Shown here: one piece after another, positions 52,750-61,897 of the stretch | Position numbering within the stretch: the first letter of the stretch is position 1 | Layout: every line of letters begins with the position of its first letter | Source: Sedimentibacter sp. MB35-C1 | GTDB taxonomy: Bacteria > Bacillota > Clostridia > Tissierellales > Sedimentibacteraceae | Assembly: GCF_030913635.1 (NCBI RefSeq) | Contig: NZ_CP133188.1 | Span: 372,001 to 436,000 of the forward strand | Reading direction: 5' to 3' | Length of the DNA stretch: 64,000 nt | Program-made: the position numbers and the translations under genes | Notes under the pieces: generated by a model | What the model saw: only the letters and a program-made list of their open reading frames with translations | Databases searched by the model: none | Told to the model about the DNA's origin: nothing

Positions 52750-53826
52750 ATGAAAAAATCGTATAAAATTCTAGCTATTAATCCCGGATCTACCTCTACA
52801 AAAATTGCATTATACGAAAATAAAAATGTTATCTATAAGGAAACTGTATCACATATGAGTTCCGACTTGGAAAAGTTCAATAAAATAAGCGATCAATTTG
52901 AATTTCGAAAAAATATAATATTAACTATTTTAAAAGAACAACATATAGATCTCAGCGAATTAGATGCAATTGTAGGCAGGGGCGGAAACATGAAGCCTGT
53001 TGAAGGTGGTACTTATCAGGTTAATGAAGAAATGGTCAGAGATTTAAAAATTGGTATTATGGGTCAACATGCTTCAAATCTTGGTGGAATTATAGCAGAT
53101 TCAATTGCTAAAGATTTAAAAATATCAGCTTATGTAGTTGACCCTGTTGTTGTAGATGAATTTGAAGATTATGCAAGAATTTCAGGCATTCCTGAAATAA
53201 AAAGGAAATCAAAATCTCACCCTCTAAATCAAAAGGCCGTGGCAAGACTCGCAGCTAGTGAATTAGGCGGAGAATATTCTTCTTTTAATTTTATAGTTGC
53301 ACATATGGGTGGAGGCATATCCATTGGTGCACACAAAAAAGGCAAAATAGTAGATGTAAATAATTGCTTAGACGGCGAAGGTACCTTCTCACCTGAAAGA
53401 TCTGGCGGACTTCCAGTAGGCTCTTTGGTAGAATTATGCTTTTCAGGAAATTACACAATTGAAGAAATAAAGAAAAAGATAACCGGCAAAGGTGGATTAG
53501 TTGCATATTTAGGCACAAATGATGCTAGGGAAGTAAAAAAGAAAATAGCAGAAGGAGACAATTATTCAAAGCTTATATACGAAACTATGGCATATCAGAT
53601 TGCCAAAGATATCGGAGCAGCAGCAACAGTTTTAAAGGGAAAAATTGATAGTATCGTACTAACAGGCGGATTAGCCTATGATGAAGAATTGGTTCGATGG
53701 ATAAAAGAAAGAGTAAGTTTTATAGCACCTATAAAGGTTTACCCAGGAGAAAATGAAATGCAATCAATGGTCCAAGGCGTTATAAGAGTGCTAAATGGAG
53801 ATGAAAAATTAAAAATATATAGCTAA
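52750..53826 (+). CDS. buk: Butyrate kinase-type acyl kinase
   Basis: 358 residues. ASKHA fold with ILAINPGSTSTKIALYE (phosphate 1), GRGGNMKPVEGGTY, FIVAHMGGGISIGAHKKGK and DSIVLTGGLAYDEELVRWI. It takes phosphate from acyl-phosphate to make ATP and a free acid. It follows ptb by 8 bases. Together they are the energy-saving last step of the operon's pathway. Confidence 0.92.
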   Translation: MKKSYKILAINPGSTSTKIALYENKNVIYKETVSHMSSDLEKFNKISDQFEFRKNIILTILKEQHIDLSELDAIVGRGGNMKPVEGGTYQVNEEMVRDLKIGIMGQHASNLGGIIADSIAKDLKISAYVVDPVVVDEFEDYARISGIPEIKRKSKSHPLNQKAVARLAASELGGEYSSFNFIVAHMGGGISIGAHKKGKIVDVNNCLDGEGTFSPERSGGLPVGSLVELCFSGNYTIEEIKKKITGKGGLVAYLGTNDAREVKKKIAEGDNYSKLIYETMAYQIAKDIGAAATVLKGKIDSIVLTGGLAYDEELVRWIKERVSFIAPIKVYPGENEMQSMVQGVIRVLNGDEKLKIYS

Positions 53827-53852
53827 TTTTTTAGCAATAAAAGGAGGCAACT

Positions 53853-54047
53853 ATGTGGAAAGTAGAAGTAAATGAAAAGTTATGCAAGAAATGTGGTATT
53901 TGTTCATCACTTTGTCCTGCAAAAGTTTTCACAAATGAGATCAATGAATTACCAATGTATACGCATCAAGAAAAATGTACAGGCTGCAATTTATGTGTTT
54001 TGCGATGCCCAGATATAGCATTAACATTAACTGGAGGTAAAGAATAA
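53853..54047 (+). CDS. korD: 2-oxoacid:ferredoxin oxidoreductase, ferredoxin-like delta subunit
   Basis: 64 residues with two [4Fe-4S] motifs: CKKCGICSSLCP and CTGCNLCVLRCP. It passes electrons from the catalytic subunits to soluble ferredoxin. Its stop overlaps the alpha-subunit start by one base. The symbol could equally be vorD. Confidence 0.9.
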   Translation: MWKVEVNEKLCKKCGICSSLCPAKVFTNEINELPMYTHQEKCTGCNLCVLRCPDIALTLTGGKE

Positions 54048-55210
54048 TGACTCATAAACAAGATATTCGGTTTATTCAAGGTAACGTAGCTATGGTAGAA
54101 GGCGCAATAGCAGCAGGAGCTAGATTTTATGCAGGATATCCTATAACCCCTTCTTCCGAAGTAGCAGAAATGTCATCAATCAGACTTCCTCAAGAAGGCG
54201 GTTTATATGTACAAATGGAAGATGAATTAGCTAGTATGGCTGCAATAATCGGAGCCTCCGCTTCAGGTAAAAAATCTTATACTGCTACCAGCGGTCCAGG
54301 ATTTTCCTTGATGCAAGAAAATTTAGGCGTAGCAGTTATGGCTGAAGTACCGTGTGTTATTATAAATGTTCAACGTTCAGGTCCTAGTACCGGACTAGCA
54401 ACTAAACCTGCTCAAGGTGATTTTATGCAGAGCAGATGGGGAACACATGGCGATCACGGCATAATCGTTTTATCTCCATCAACAGCACAAGATTGCTACG
54501 ATTTAATGATCGATGCTTTTAATTTCTCTGAAAAGTATAGAACTCCGGTAGTTTTTTTAGCTGATGAAATCGTTGGACATATACGAGAAAAAGTTATTAT
54601 AAGAGAAATAGATGAAAATAAAATAGTACAAAGGAAGCAGCCTAAATGTAAACCTGAAGAATATCAAACATTTATGCAGGATGAAGATGGAATTGCTCCT
54701 CTAGCTCCTTATGGAAGTGACTACATAGTTAGATTATCTGGCTCCGGTCATGATAATAAAGGATTCCCATGCTCAAGACCTGATAATGCAGATAAATTTA
54801 TTAGACATTATACAGATAAGATAGAAAAAAACTATAAAGATATAGTAAAAGTTAGAAAATATAATTTAGAAGATTCAGATATAACTCTTGTAACTTTCGG
54901 AGGAAGTACCAGGTCTTCCCTAGAAGCTATGAATATGGCACGCGAAGAAGGAATGAAAGTTGGGGTATTGCAATTAGTTACACTGTGGCCATTTGCTGAA
55001 GATGAGGTAAAAGAAGTTCTAATAAATTCTAATGCAGTAATTGTACCGGAAATGAATTTAGGTCAGATGATAGGAGAAGTTCAGAAACTTAACGACTATA
55101 GAACACCGGTACTAGGTATAAATAAAGTAAATAGTGAACCTATTACGCCAAAAGAAATTTTAGATAAAATAGCAGAGGTGAAAAATGAAAGCACAAGAGT
55201 ATTTGGTTAA
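54047..55210 (+). CDS. korA: 2-oxoacid:ferredoxin oxidoreductase alpha subunit
   Basis: 387 residues. MVEGAIAAGARFYAGYPITPSSEV near the start, then QMEDELASMAAIIGASASG and TATSGPGFSLMQENLG, are the pyrimidine-binding domain of this enzyme group; a C-terminal transketolase-like domain follows. It acts with the beta subunit in CoA-dependent oxidative decarboxylation. The set is of the separate four-subunit type. Neighbouring ptb-buk suggests branched-chain 2-oxoacids (VOR) rather than 2-oxoglutarate, but sequence alone does not settle this. Confidence 0.9.
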   Translation: MTHKQDIRFIQGNVAMVEGAIAAGARFYAGYPITPSSEVAEMSSIRLPQEGGLYVQMEDELASMAAIIGASASGKKSYTATSGPGFSLMQENLGVAVMAEVPCVIINVQRSGPSTGLATKPAQGDFMQSRWGTHGDHGIIVLSPSTAQDCYDLMIDAFNFSEKYRTPVVFLADEIVGHIREKVIIREIDENKIVQRKQPKCKPEEYQTFMQDEDGIAPLAPYGSDYIVRLSGSGHDNKGFPCSRPDNADKFIRHYTDKIEKNYKDIVKVRKYNLEDSDITLVTFGGSTRSSLEAMNMAREEGMKVGVLQLVTLWPFAEDEVKEVLINSNAVIVPEMNLGQMIGEVQKLNDYRTPVLGINKVNSEPITPKEILDKIAEVKNESTRVFG

Positions 55211-56009
55211 AGAAAAACTTCCATTATTTTGGTGTGCCGGCTGCGGAAACGGCAGCGTATTACATGCAATACTAAGATGCTTTGAGAAGTTGAATTACAC
55301 AAGAGAGAACACAGTTGTTGTAACCGGAATAGGATGTTGGGGCAAAGCAGACGATTATGTCGACACTAATACATTCCACGGAACTCATGGCAGGGCATTA
55401 GCTTTTGGAACAGGTATAAAATTGGCCAACCCTGAATTAAATGTTGTAGTTTTAATGGGAGATGGTGACGGAGCTACAATTGGGGGAAACCACTTAATTC
55501 ATGCAGCAAGAAGAAATGTTGATGTTACAGCAATTGTTGTTAATAACTTAAACTATGGTATGACAGGCGGCCAATATTCAGGAACAACTCCTCATGAAAA
55601 AATAACATCTACATCAAGATATGGGCATATAGAGCATGGTTTTGATCTAAGTGGTCTAGTAGCAGCAGCTGGAGCATCTTATGTTTCCAGGGGAACAACA
55701 TATGGTATAGTTCAGCTAGAGAAATTTATATTTGAAGCTTTACAAAAGAAAGGATTTTCATTTGTAGAAGCAATCTCACAATGCCCTACACACTTTGGAA
55801 GGCTTAATGGAATGAAAAAACCTGCAGATATGTTAAATTGGTTTAAAGAAAACTCGGTTTCTATTTCTGCCGCAGAAAAGCTTACGCAAAATGAAAGAGA
55901 AAACAAGTTTGTATTAGGAAACTTTGTAAATAAAGAAAATGAAGATTATAGTACAAAATATTTACGAGTTATTAATGATGCGAAGAAAAGTAAAGAAGGA
56001 GGTAAATAA
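55185..56009 (+). CDS. korB: 2-oxoacid:ferredoxin oxidoreductase beta subunit
   Basis: 274 residues, overlapping the alpha gene by 26 bases. Cys in WCAGCGNG binds a cluster, and VLMGDGDGATIGGNHLIHAA plus VVNNLNYGMTGGQYS bind thiamine diphosphate and Mg. It carries the catalytic centre. Confidence 0.92.
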   Translation: MKAQEYLVKEKLPLFWCAGCGNGSVLHAILRCFEKLNYTRENTVVVTGIGCWGKADDYVDTNTFHGTHGRALAFGTGIKLANPELNVVVLMGDGDGATIGGNHLIHAARRNVDVTAIVVNNLNYGMTGGQYSGTTPHEKITSTSRYGHIEHGFDLSGLVAAAGASYVSRGTTYGIVQLEKFIFEALQKKGFSFVEAISQCPTHFGRLNGMKKPADMLNWFKENSVSISAAEKLTQNERENKFVLGNFVNKENEDYSTKYLRVINDAKKSKEGGK

Positions 56010-56570
56010 GTGAAAAAAAGATATGAAATAATCTTAAGCGGTGTTGGCGGCCAGGGGCTAGTAGTTGGCGGCACAATACTTGGTGAAGCAGCTACAATGT
56101 TTGATAACCTCAACTCTACACTTACAACTTCCTACGGCGTCGAAACCAGGGGAACGTTTACTAAATCTGATGTAATAATCAGCAAAGACGAAATATTCTT
56201 TCCTGAAGTCATAGAAGAAAATTTAGTTTTAGCCCTTGCGCAGGTTGCATATAATAAATATGCAAAATCATTGAGTGAAAATTGCATTCTTATTTATGAT
56301 TGCGATTCCATAAAATCTACTTCTGATGTAAAAGCTAAACAGTATGGATTTCCAATAATAGAAGCATCAAAGGAAGTTGGAAATTTAGCAGCAGCTAATA
56401 TAGTTTCTTTGGGTATAATTGTAAAAATGACAGGAGTTGTTTCTAGCGAAGCTGTAATTAATGTTTTGAAAAAAAAGTTCTCTAAAAACTCAAAAGTATG
56501 TGAGGCTAACCTTAAGGCGTTTAATAAAGGAATAGAATTAGCTGAGCAATGTAAAATTTCATCTCATTAA
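56010..56570 (+). CDS. korC: 2-oxoacid:ferredoxin oxidoreductase gamma subunit
   Basis: 186 residues with GTG start straight after the beta stop. ILSGVGGQGLVVGGTILGEA near the start and TTSYGVETRGTFTKSDVIIS are the signature of the gamma domain that binds CoA. It ends the ptb-buk-korDABC operon; a strong terminator follows at 56668. Confidence 0.92.
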   Translation: MKKRYEIILSGVGGQGLVVGGTILGEAATMFDNLNSTLTTSYGVETRGTFTKSDVIISKDEIFFPEVIEENLVLALAQVAYNKYAKSLSENCILIYDCDSIKSTSDVKAKQYGFPIIEASKEVGNLAAANIVSLGIIVKMTGVVSSEAVINVLKKKFSKNSKVCEANLKAFNKGIELAEQCKISSH

Positions 56571-56667
56571 AGGCATATCCAAATTAAGCAATAAAAATAA
56601 ATATATTTTTTAAAAGGCAGATCCCATAGTAATAAATTTAGTTTATTCATGAAAACCATAAAACATT

Positions 56668-56708
56668 AAAAACAGTATTCGCAATCGAAAATATCGAATA
56701 CTGTTTTT
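56668..56708. terminator. Bidirectional terminator
   Basis: AAAAACAGTATTCG-13 bases-CGAATACTGTTTTT between the convergent korC and activator genes. T-runs exist on both strands. Confidence 0.82.
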
Positions 56709-56775
56709 ATATGTTAATATTACGTGTATTAAACTCATCTATAGCTAACAGAGGTTTTATAAACTCTATGTTTAC

Positions 56776-58704
56776 TTAAGAACTTTGTGTTTCTTCAATT
56801 TGTTTAAGCCTCTTCCATAAAGTTGTTCTACTAATTCCAAGAATGTCAGCTAAATCTGATTTGTCTCCTTCATATAATTTGCTAGCCTGTTCAATTACTT
56901 GAAGTTCAATATCTTTCAAGTTTGAAAGGCGAACATTAATATTATCATTACTTGCACTTAGATTGCTCTGTATAAAATCGTTCTCATTTTTACTTAACAA
57001 AGACTCTCTGACAAACTCTGGATCGATATAAGAGCCGTTTGATAATATCGTTGCTTTTTCAACGAAATTTTCCAATTCTCTCACGTTGCCCGGCCAACCA
57101 TACTGCATCAGCAATTTGTTTACTTCTTCCGAAATTTTGGAGATACTTGTATCATATTTTTTATTCATTTTATCAAAAAACATATTTGCTAATCCACGTA
57201 TATCTTCTTTTCGTTCACGCAAAGGTGGTATTCTAATATCTAAAATGTTTAGTCTATAGTATAAGTCTTTTCTAAACTTCCCTTCATTTACCATAGTTAA
57301 TAAGTTTTGATTAGTTGCTGCTATGACTCTTATGTCAACATTTAAGATATAATCCCCTCCTATTCTTAGAATTTCTTTTTCTTGCAGCACTCTAAGCAGT
57401 CTCCCCTGAAGATTTAAAGGCAATTCACTTACTTCATCAAGAAATATAGTACCATTATGAGCAAGTTCAAATAGACCTGGCTTTCCACCCTTTTTAGCAC
57501 CGGTAAAAGCTCCCTCCTCATATCCAAACAACTCACTTTCCAGCAGATTCTCAGGCATAGCAGCGCAATTAATAGTAACAAAAGGCCCGTCTTTTCTTAA
57601 ACTAATATTATGTATACTTTGTGCAAACAGTTCCTTTCCCGAACCAGTTTCAGCCGATATTAAAATAGTAGTATCTGTCTTAGCGACTTTTTTTATCTTA
57701 TATATTAGGTTCTTAATTAATTTGCTGTCTCCTACAATATCTTCCAGATGATATTTTGCATACAATCCGTTTTTATATAATTGAGTTCTTACTTTTAATT
57801 CTAGTTTCTGCAACTTTGAAACTTCTTGCAAAGAAATAATTTTATTATATACATCTTTTTCTATTATGACAGGAAAAATATTCATAATTAATTTAATATT
57901 ATTGACTTCGATTATTTTATTAAATGTCATCTCTTCACTAGCCATAGCATCGACAATTACTTTTAATTGTTCTACATTGTAAATACTATCATTTAAGATG
58001 TCAGAAGATTCAACATTGAATATTTTTTCAGCTAATTTATTTAGAGTAATAATTTTATTATTATTGTCTAAAGTTAGAATGCCGCTACTTGTATGGTCTA
58101 ATATTTTTTGATACCTTCTTGTTAGTTCTCGTTCCTTTTTAGATAAATTACTAATATTTGCAGCCGATATTAATGCAGTTTCAATTTCCTTCAAATCACA
58201 GTCGATTGATATTGAATTCACGCTATATTTTGCAGCTGCGTCAGCTATGCAATCACCAATTCCGATTAATGTAGTAATTCCTAGACTGATTGCTTTATTT
58301 ATCTGCTCTTTTAATTCGCTGTGATTAGAATATGTAAACAATTCAAATTCTATATTTAAAATATCTTGTAATGAATATAATTCTTTTAACATGTCATGTT
58401 CAAAAACTATAAGTGCAACTTTATTACTAAATTTTTTAGCTTTCAAAAGTGTATTTAGTATGTTTAAGGTTGTTATCTCTATAGAAATAACAGGTACTGT
58501 CACTAATTTCCTGATAGTATCTGCAGTATTTCCATGACTGATTATAACATCATACTCATGCTCGTGTTGTTTAGCGTATATATGCCCATTTTTTAATATA
58601 CCGCCATTATATATATGCAAGTTAATTCCTTTGCTTTCAGCTAATTTTTTAGCTTCCATAGAAATGCGCATGCTTGTTGATACAAAAAGTACTTTTCCTT
58701 CCAT
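56776..58704 (-). CDS. PrpR-type sigma-54-dependent activator
   Basis: 642 residues. PrpR-N sensor domain (about 1-185), PAS (about 195-300), AAA+ domain (about 320-555) with Walker A AETGSGKE (351-358; the usual first Gly is Ala and Ser is Thr) and GAFTGA (398-403), and a Fis-type helix-turn-helix at the C-terminus (LADILGISRTTLWKRLKQI). It lies between two operons that both start with sigma-54 promoters (51738, 58900) and probably drives both. PrpR-N domains sense metabolites such as acyl-CoA or 2-oxoacids. Confidence 0.92.
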   Translation of the reverse strand: MEGKVLFVSTSMRISMEAKKLAESKGINLHIYNGGILKNGHIYAKQHEHEYDVIISHGNTADTIRKLVTVPVISIEITTLNILNTLLKAKKFSNKVALIVFEHDMLKELYSLQDILNIEFELFTYSNHSELKEQINKAISLGITTLIGIGDCIADAAAKYSVNSISIDCDLKEIETALISAANISNLSKKERELTRRYQKILDHTSSGILTLDNNNKIITLNKLAEKIFNVESSDILNDSIYNVEQLKVIVDAMASEEMTFNKIIEVNNIKLIMNIFPVIIEKDVYNKIISLQEVSKLQKLELKVRTQLYKNGLYAKYHLEDIVGDSKLIKNLIYKIKKVAKTDTTILISAETGSGKELFAQSIHNISLRKDGPFVTINCAAMPENLLESELFGYEEGAFTGAKKGGKPGLFELAHNGTIFLDEVSELPLNLQGRLLRVLQEKEILRIGGDYILNVDIRVIAATNQNLLTMVNEGKFRKDLYYRLNILDIRIPPLRERKEDIRGLANMFFDKMNKKYDTSISKISEEVNKLLMQYGWPGNVRELENFVEKATILSNGSYIDPEFVRESLLSKNENDFIQSNLSASNDNINVRLSNLKDIELQVIEQASKLYEGDKSDLADILGISRTTLWKRLKQIEETQSS

Positions 58705-59060
58705 AAATATGCTCCTTGCTGTATGATAACGTTATTCACAATTATATACCTCGTAAAAATTAAAGTCAATCAGTTGTATAAGTAAAGAATTTTAACAATG
58801 TTTTTATTTTAAACACAGAATTTAACAATTAATCAATACTGAAAATATAATAATTCGTATTGTGTAGCTCAATCAACGTTTTTAACATATATATTTTATT
58901 GGCATGAAAGTTGCTATCTAAATATTCAAATGAATTTCTATATATCTATTTTATAGATCAAGTTAATCTATAGCATAATCATAAAAGAAAGGAGAAGTGT
59001 GAGTTTTTATCAAGGTTTATCCAAAAAATTTTTCGAAAACTATGAAGAGGATTATTTAAA
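58705..59060. other. Divergent control region
   Basis: Besides the sigma-54 promoter and leader ORF, it holds TTTAACAAT twice and TGTTT-N7-AAACA (58799-58816 area), possible binding sites for the adjacent activator. No other gene seen. Confidence 0.4.
58900..58915 (+). promoter_or_regulatory. Sigma-54 promoter of the symporter-aminotransferase operon
   Basis: TGGCATGAAAGTTGCT has GG and GC 12 bases apart and closely matches the TGGCACG-N4-TTGCW consensus. It is about 85 bases before the leader ORF. Confidence 0.8.
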
Positions 59061-59064
59061 ATGA
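58999..59064 (+). CDS. 21-codon leader ORF coupled to the symporter gene
   Basis: GTG start with AAAGGAG 4 bases upstream, the best ribosome site in the region. The peptide begins MSFYQGLSKKFFENYEE. Its stop overlaps the symporter start as ATGA. The symporter's own ribosome site is weak (GAGG at 11 bases), so its translation probably depends on this ORF. It may be a regulatory leader or a small accessory peptide. Confidence 0.6.
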   Translation: MSFYQGLSKKFFENYEEDYLK

Positions 59065-60473
59065 ATTTATTATCATTTTCACACATCATTGGATTTACAG
59101 TCACTTTAATTTGTATAGCTCTTACAGGAGTATATTCCGGTAAACAAATAAAAAATGAATCGGATTTTACTACCGGCGGTGGAAAAGCAAGCTCTTTAAT
59201 TATAATGGGTGCAATAATCGGAACTTTAGTGGGTGGTGCTTCTACCGTTGGAACAGCACAGCTAGCATATACTTATGGATTTTCTTCAATCTGGTTTACC
59301 TTAGGCGGTAGTATTGGTTGCTTTGTAATGGCAGTATTTTTTGCAAAACCTTTACGTGGCAGCGATTGTAGAACTATTCAGCAAATAATTTCAGAAGAAT
59401 ACGGCAAGCTTCCAAGTTTACTATCTTCATTGCTAGGTTCCTTAGGTATATTTATAAATATTGTTGCTCAAATCTTATCGGCAATGGCATTATTGAAATC
59501 AATGACTCCCCTTGCACCAACAATTTGTGCTGTTATTAGTATTGGTCTAATGGCTAGTTACGTTTTGTTTGGTGGCGTTTTGGGTGCAGGCGTTGTTGGT
59601 ATTGCTAAAACAATATTACTATATGTTTCTGTTATTACAGGAGGTATATTGGCGATTTCCTTAAGCGGTGGTTTAAGTACTATAGTTGAATTACTTCCAA
59701 AAGCACAATATTTTAATCTTTTCGCAAGAGGAGTTGGGATTGACCTAGGTGCAGGTTTATCTTTAGTGTTTGGTGTTCTATCAACACAGACTTACATACA
59801 AGCCGTATTATCTGGCAGGAATGATAAAACTGCAATTAGAGGTGCACTAATGAGTTCACTGTTAATTCCTCCCATTGGTGCAGGTGGAGTATTTATAGGA
59901 ATGTTCATGAAGCTGAACTACCCTAACATAGACCCAGCACAGTCTTTTCCAATATTTGTAATTAATCATATGCCTTCATTATTTGGAGGATTGGTTTTAG
60001 CTACACTTTTAATAGCTATTGTTGGTACAGGCGCAGGATTGTCATTGGGAATCAGTACAATAATTAACAACGATATTATACGCTGTTTTACTAAAGTAAA
60101 TCCAAAAAAGAATCTTCTTTTAACACGTTTTACCATTATAGCCATTTTGTTAATAGCAATGATATTTACAACTGGTACATTACAGTCTGTTATTTTAAAA
60201 TGGAGTTTCATGTCAATGGGTTTAAGAGCAGCTGTGAGCTTCTTTCCAATGTTTGGAGCACTATTTTTGCCAAAGAAAATCAATACTAAATTTGTAATAG
60301 CGTCAATAATTATAAGTCCGATTAGTATACTGATCAGCGAAATTTTGTTTGATTTTAATTTTGATACTTTATTTATAGGTTTGGGATTTAGTTTTATCTT
60401 AATGACCTGTGGATATTTTATAAACGGTAATAAACAAGGTATTAATTCAACATTAAATGGAATTGAAAAGTAA
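59061..60473 (+). CDS. Sodium:solute symporter (SSS family)
   Basis: 470 residues, about 12-13 membrane helices. ESDFTTGGGKASSLIIMGAI (about 33-52) is the early SSS signature, and GGVLGAGVVGIAKTILLYV with GVLSTQTYIQAVLSG follow the family plan. It imports a solute, here probably an amino acid, with Na+. It shares a sigma-54 promoter and operon with the aminotransferase 34 bases downstream. Confidence 0.88.
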   Translation: MNLLSFSHIIGFTVTLICIALTGVYSGKQIKNESDFTTGGGKASSLIIMGAIIGTLVGGASTVGTAQLAYTYGFSSIWFTLGGSIGCFVMAVFFAKPLRGSDCRTIQQIISEEYGKLPSLLSSLLGSLGIFINIVAQILSAMALLKSMTPLAPTICAVISIGLMASYVLFGGVLGAGVVGIAKTILLYVSVITGGILAISLSGGLSTIVELLPKAQYFNLFARGVGIDLGAGLSLVFGVLSTQTYIQAVLSGRNDKTAIRGALMSSLLIPPIGAGGVFIGMFMKLNYPNIDPAQSFPIFVINHMPSLFGGLVLATLLIAIVGTGAGLSLGISTIINNDIIRCFTKVNPKKNLLLTRFTIIAILLIAMIFTTGTLQSVILKWSFMSMGLRAAVSFFPMFGALFLPKKINTKFVIASIIISPISILISEILFDFNFDTLFIGLGFSFILMTCGYFINGNKQGINSTLNGIEK

Positions 60474-60507
60474 TTAATAACTAATAAACAAAATAGGAGG
60501 TAAAACA

Positions 60508-61683
60508 ATGGAGATCAAGGCAGCGAACAGAACTGAAGAATTGCAACCATCTATAATAAGGGAGGTTTTAAATAGGGTTCAAAAGCTAAAAAAACAAGGA
60601 AAAAACATTATTGATTTTTCAATCGGAAGACCAAACTTTGACACGCCAGAGCACATTAAAGAAGCAGCAAAAAAAGCTTTAGATGAGGGTAAGGTACACT
60701 ATACGGCAACACCTGGATCTATGGAATTTCGTGAAGCTGTATGTAGCAGATTATATGAAGACTTTAAAATTGAGGCACAACCAGAACAGGTAATAGAAAC
60801 TATAGGAGCTACTGAAGCTATAGTAGCTGCACTACAAGGAATCTTGAACCCTGGAGATGAAGTGCTAGTACCGACTCCCTCTTACGTGTATTATGATGGC
60901 TGGATTCATTTAACTGGCGCTAAGTCAGTACATGTTCCTTTAACAATAAGTGATAACTTCTCTCTAAGTGCAGATAAATTAGAAGAATACATAACAGAAA
61001 AAACCAAATGCATTATATTAAATACCCCAAACAACCCAACAGGTATAATAATAGATAGTGAAAATATCAAAAAAATAGCAGATATAGCTATAAAATATAA
61101 TTTAATAGTGATATCTGATGATATCTATAATGGCATAACATACGACAATATTAGCTATGACCCCATTGCTAATCTGCCAAATATGTTGGAAAGAACAATC
61201 ATCATCGGCAGTTTTTCTAAAACATATGCCATGGACGGATGGAGGGTTGGATACCTGGTAGTACCTAAAACCTTAATATCAGGAATTTTAAAAATTCATC
61301 AACATACGATAAGTTGTCCAAATACATTTGTAGAAGCTGGAAGTATTGCAGCATTAACCGGTTCACAGAATTGTGTCAAAGAAATGGTTAAGGAATTTGA
61401 ACGTCGTAGAAATTTAATAATGAAAAATTTAGATGAAATGAACATTGAATATGTGAAACCAAAGGGAGCATTTTACATATTTCCGTCTATCAAAAAATAC
61501 GGTTTATCATCAAGTGAAGCAGCCATGTACTTATTAGAAAAAGCAGGAGTAGCTGTAGTTCCAGGCAGTGCTTTTGGCGATACGGGAGAGGGATATATCA
61601 GAATATCATTTGCAACATCATATGAAGATATTGAATTAGGAATGAAAAAAATTAAAGAAGCATTAGATGGATTGAGTAAATAG
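60508..61683 (+). CDS. Class I/II PLP-dependent aminotransferase
   Basis: 391 residues. NTPNNPTGIIIDSENIKK, SDDIYNGITYD and GSFSKTYAMDGWRVGY (Schiff-base Lys) are typical of the AspC/aromatic aminotransferase group; the C-terminal Arg is in GYIRISFATS. It removes the amino group of an imported amino acid to give the 2-oxoacid that the oxidoreductase operon can use. Preference (branched-chain, aromatic or Ala) cannot be read safely. Confidence 0.9.
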   Translation: MEIKAANRTEELQPSIIREVLNRVQKLKKQGKNIIDFSIGRPNFDTPEHIKEAAKKALDEGKVHYTATPGSMEFREAVCSRLYEDFKIEAQPEQVIETIGATEAIVAALQGILNPGDEVLVPTPSYVYYDGWIHLTGAKSVHVPLTISDNFSLSADKLEEYITEKTKCIILNTPNNPTGIIIDSENIKKIADIAIKYNLIVISDDIYNGITYDNISYDPIANLPNMLERTIIIGSFSKTYAMDGWRVGYLVVPKTLISGILKIHQHTISCPNTFVEAGSIAALTGSQNCVKEMVKEFERRRNLIMKNLDEMNIEYVKPKGAFYIFPSIKKYGLSSSEAAMYLLEKAGVAVVPGSAFGDTGEGYIRISFATSYEDIELGMKKIKEALDGLSK

Positions 61684-61741
61684 AGAAAGAGTTAATATCA
61701 ATACAGATTATACCTGCTTAATTGTTTCTGAATTAAATCGT

Positions 61742-61770
61742 AACTGGCAGACAATTGAACGACGCCAGTT
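61742..61770 (+). terminator. Possible terminator of the symporter-aminotransferase operon
   Basis: AACTGGC-15 bases-GCCAGTT followed by TTAG, 60 bases after the aminotransferase. Weak T-run. Confidence 0.4.
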
Positions 61771-61897
61771 TTAGCCAGCAATGAAATCGTTTATCTTAAG
61801 GCATGTATTAATTTGCAAAGCTTCTATATCCCTTTAAAAATTTTAATTAACATATATATACTTAACGCTTACAACTAAAAATAGGAGGAGTTTTATA

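Noticed and set aside
61741-61757. Sigma-54 promoter before nhaC (TGGCAGACAATTGAA)
   Set aside because: The GC element is not at the required 12-base distance from GG.
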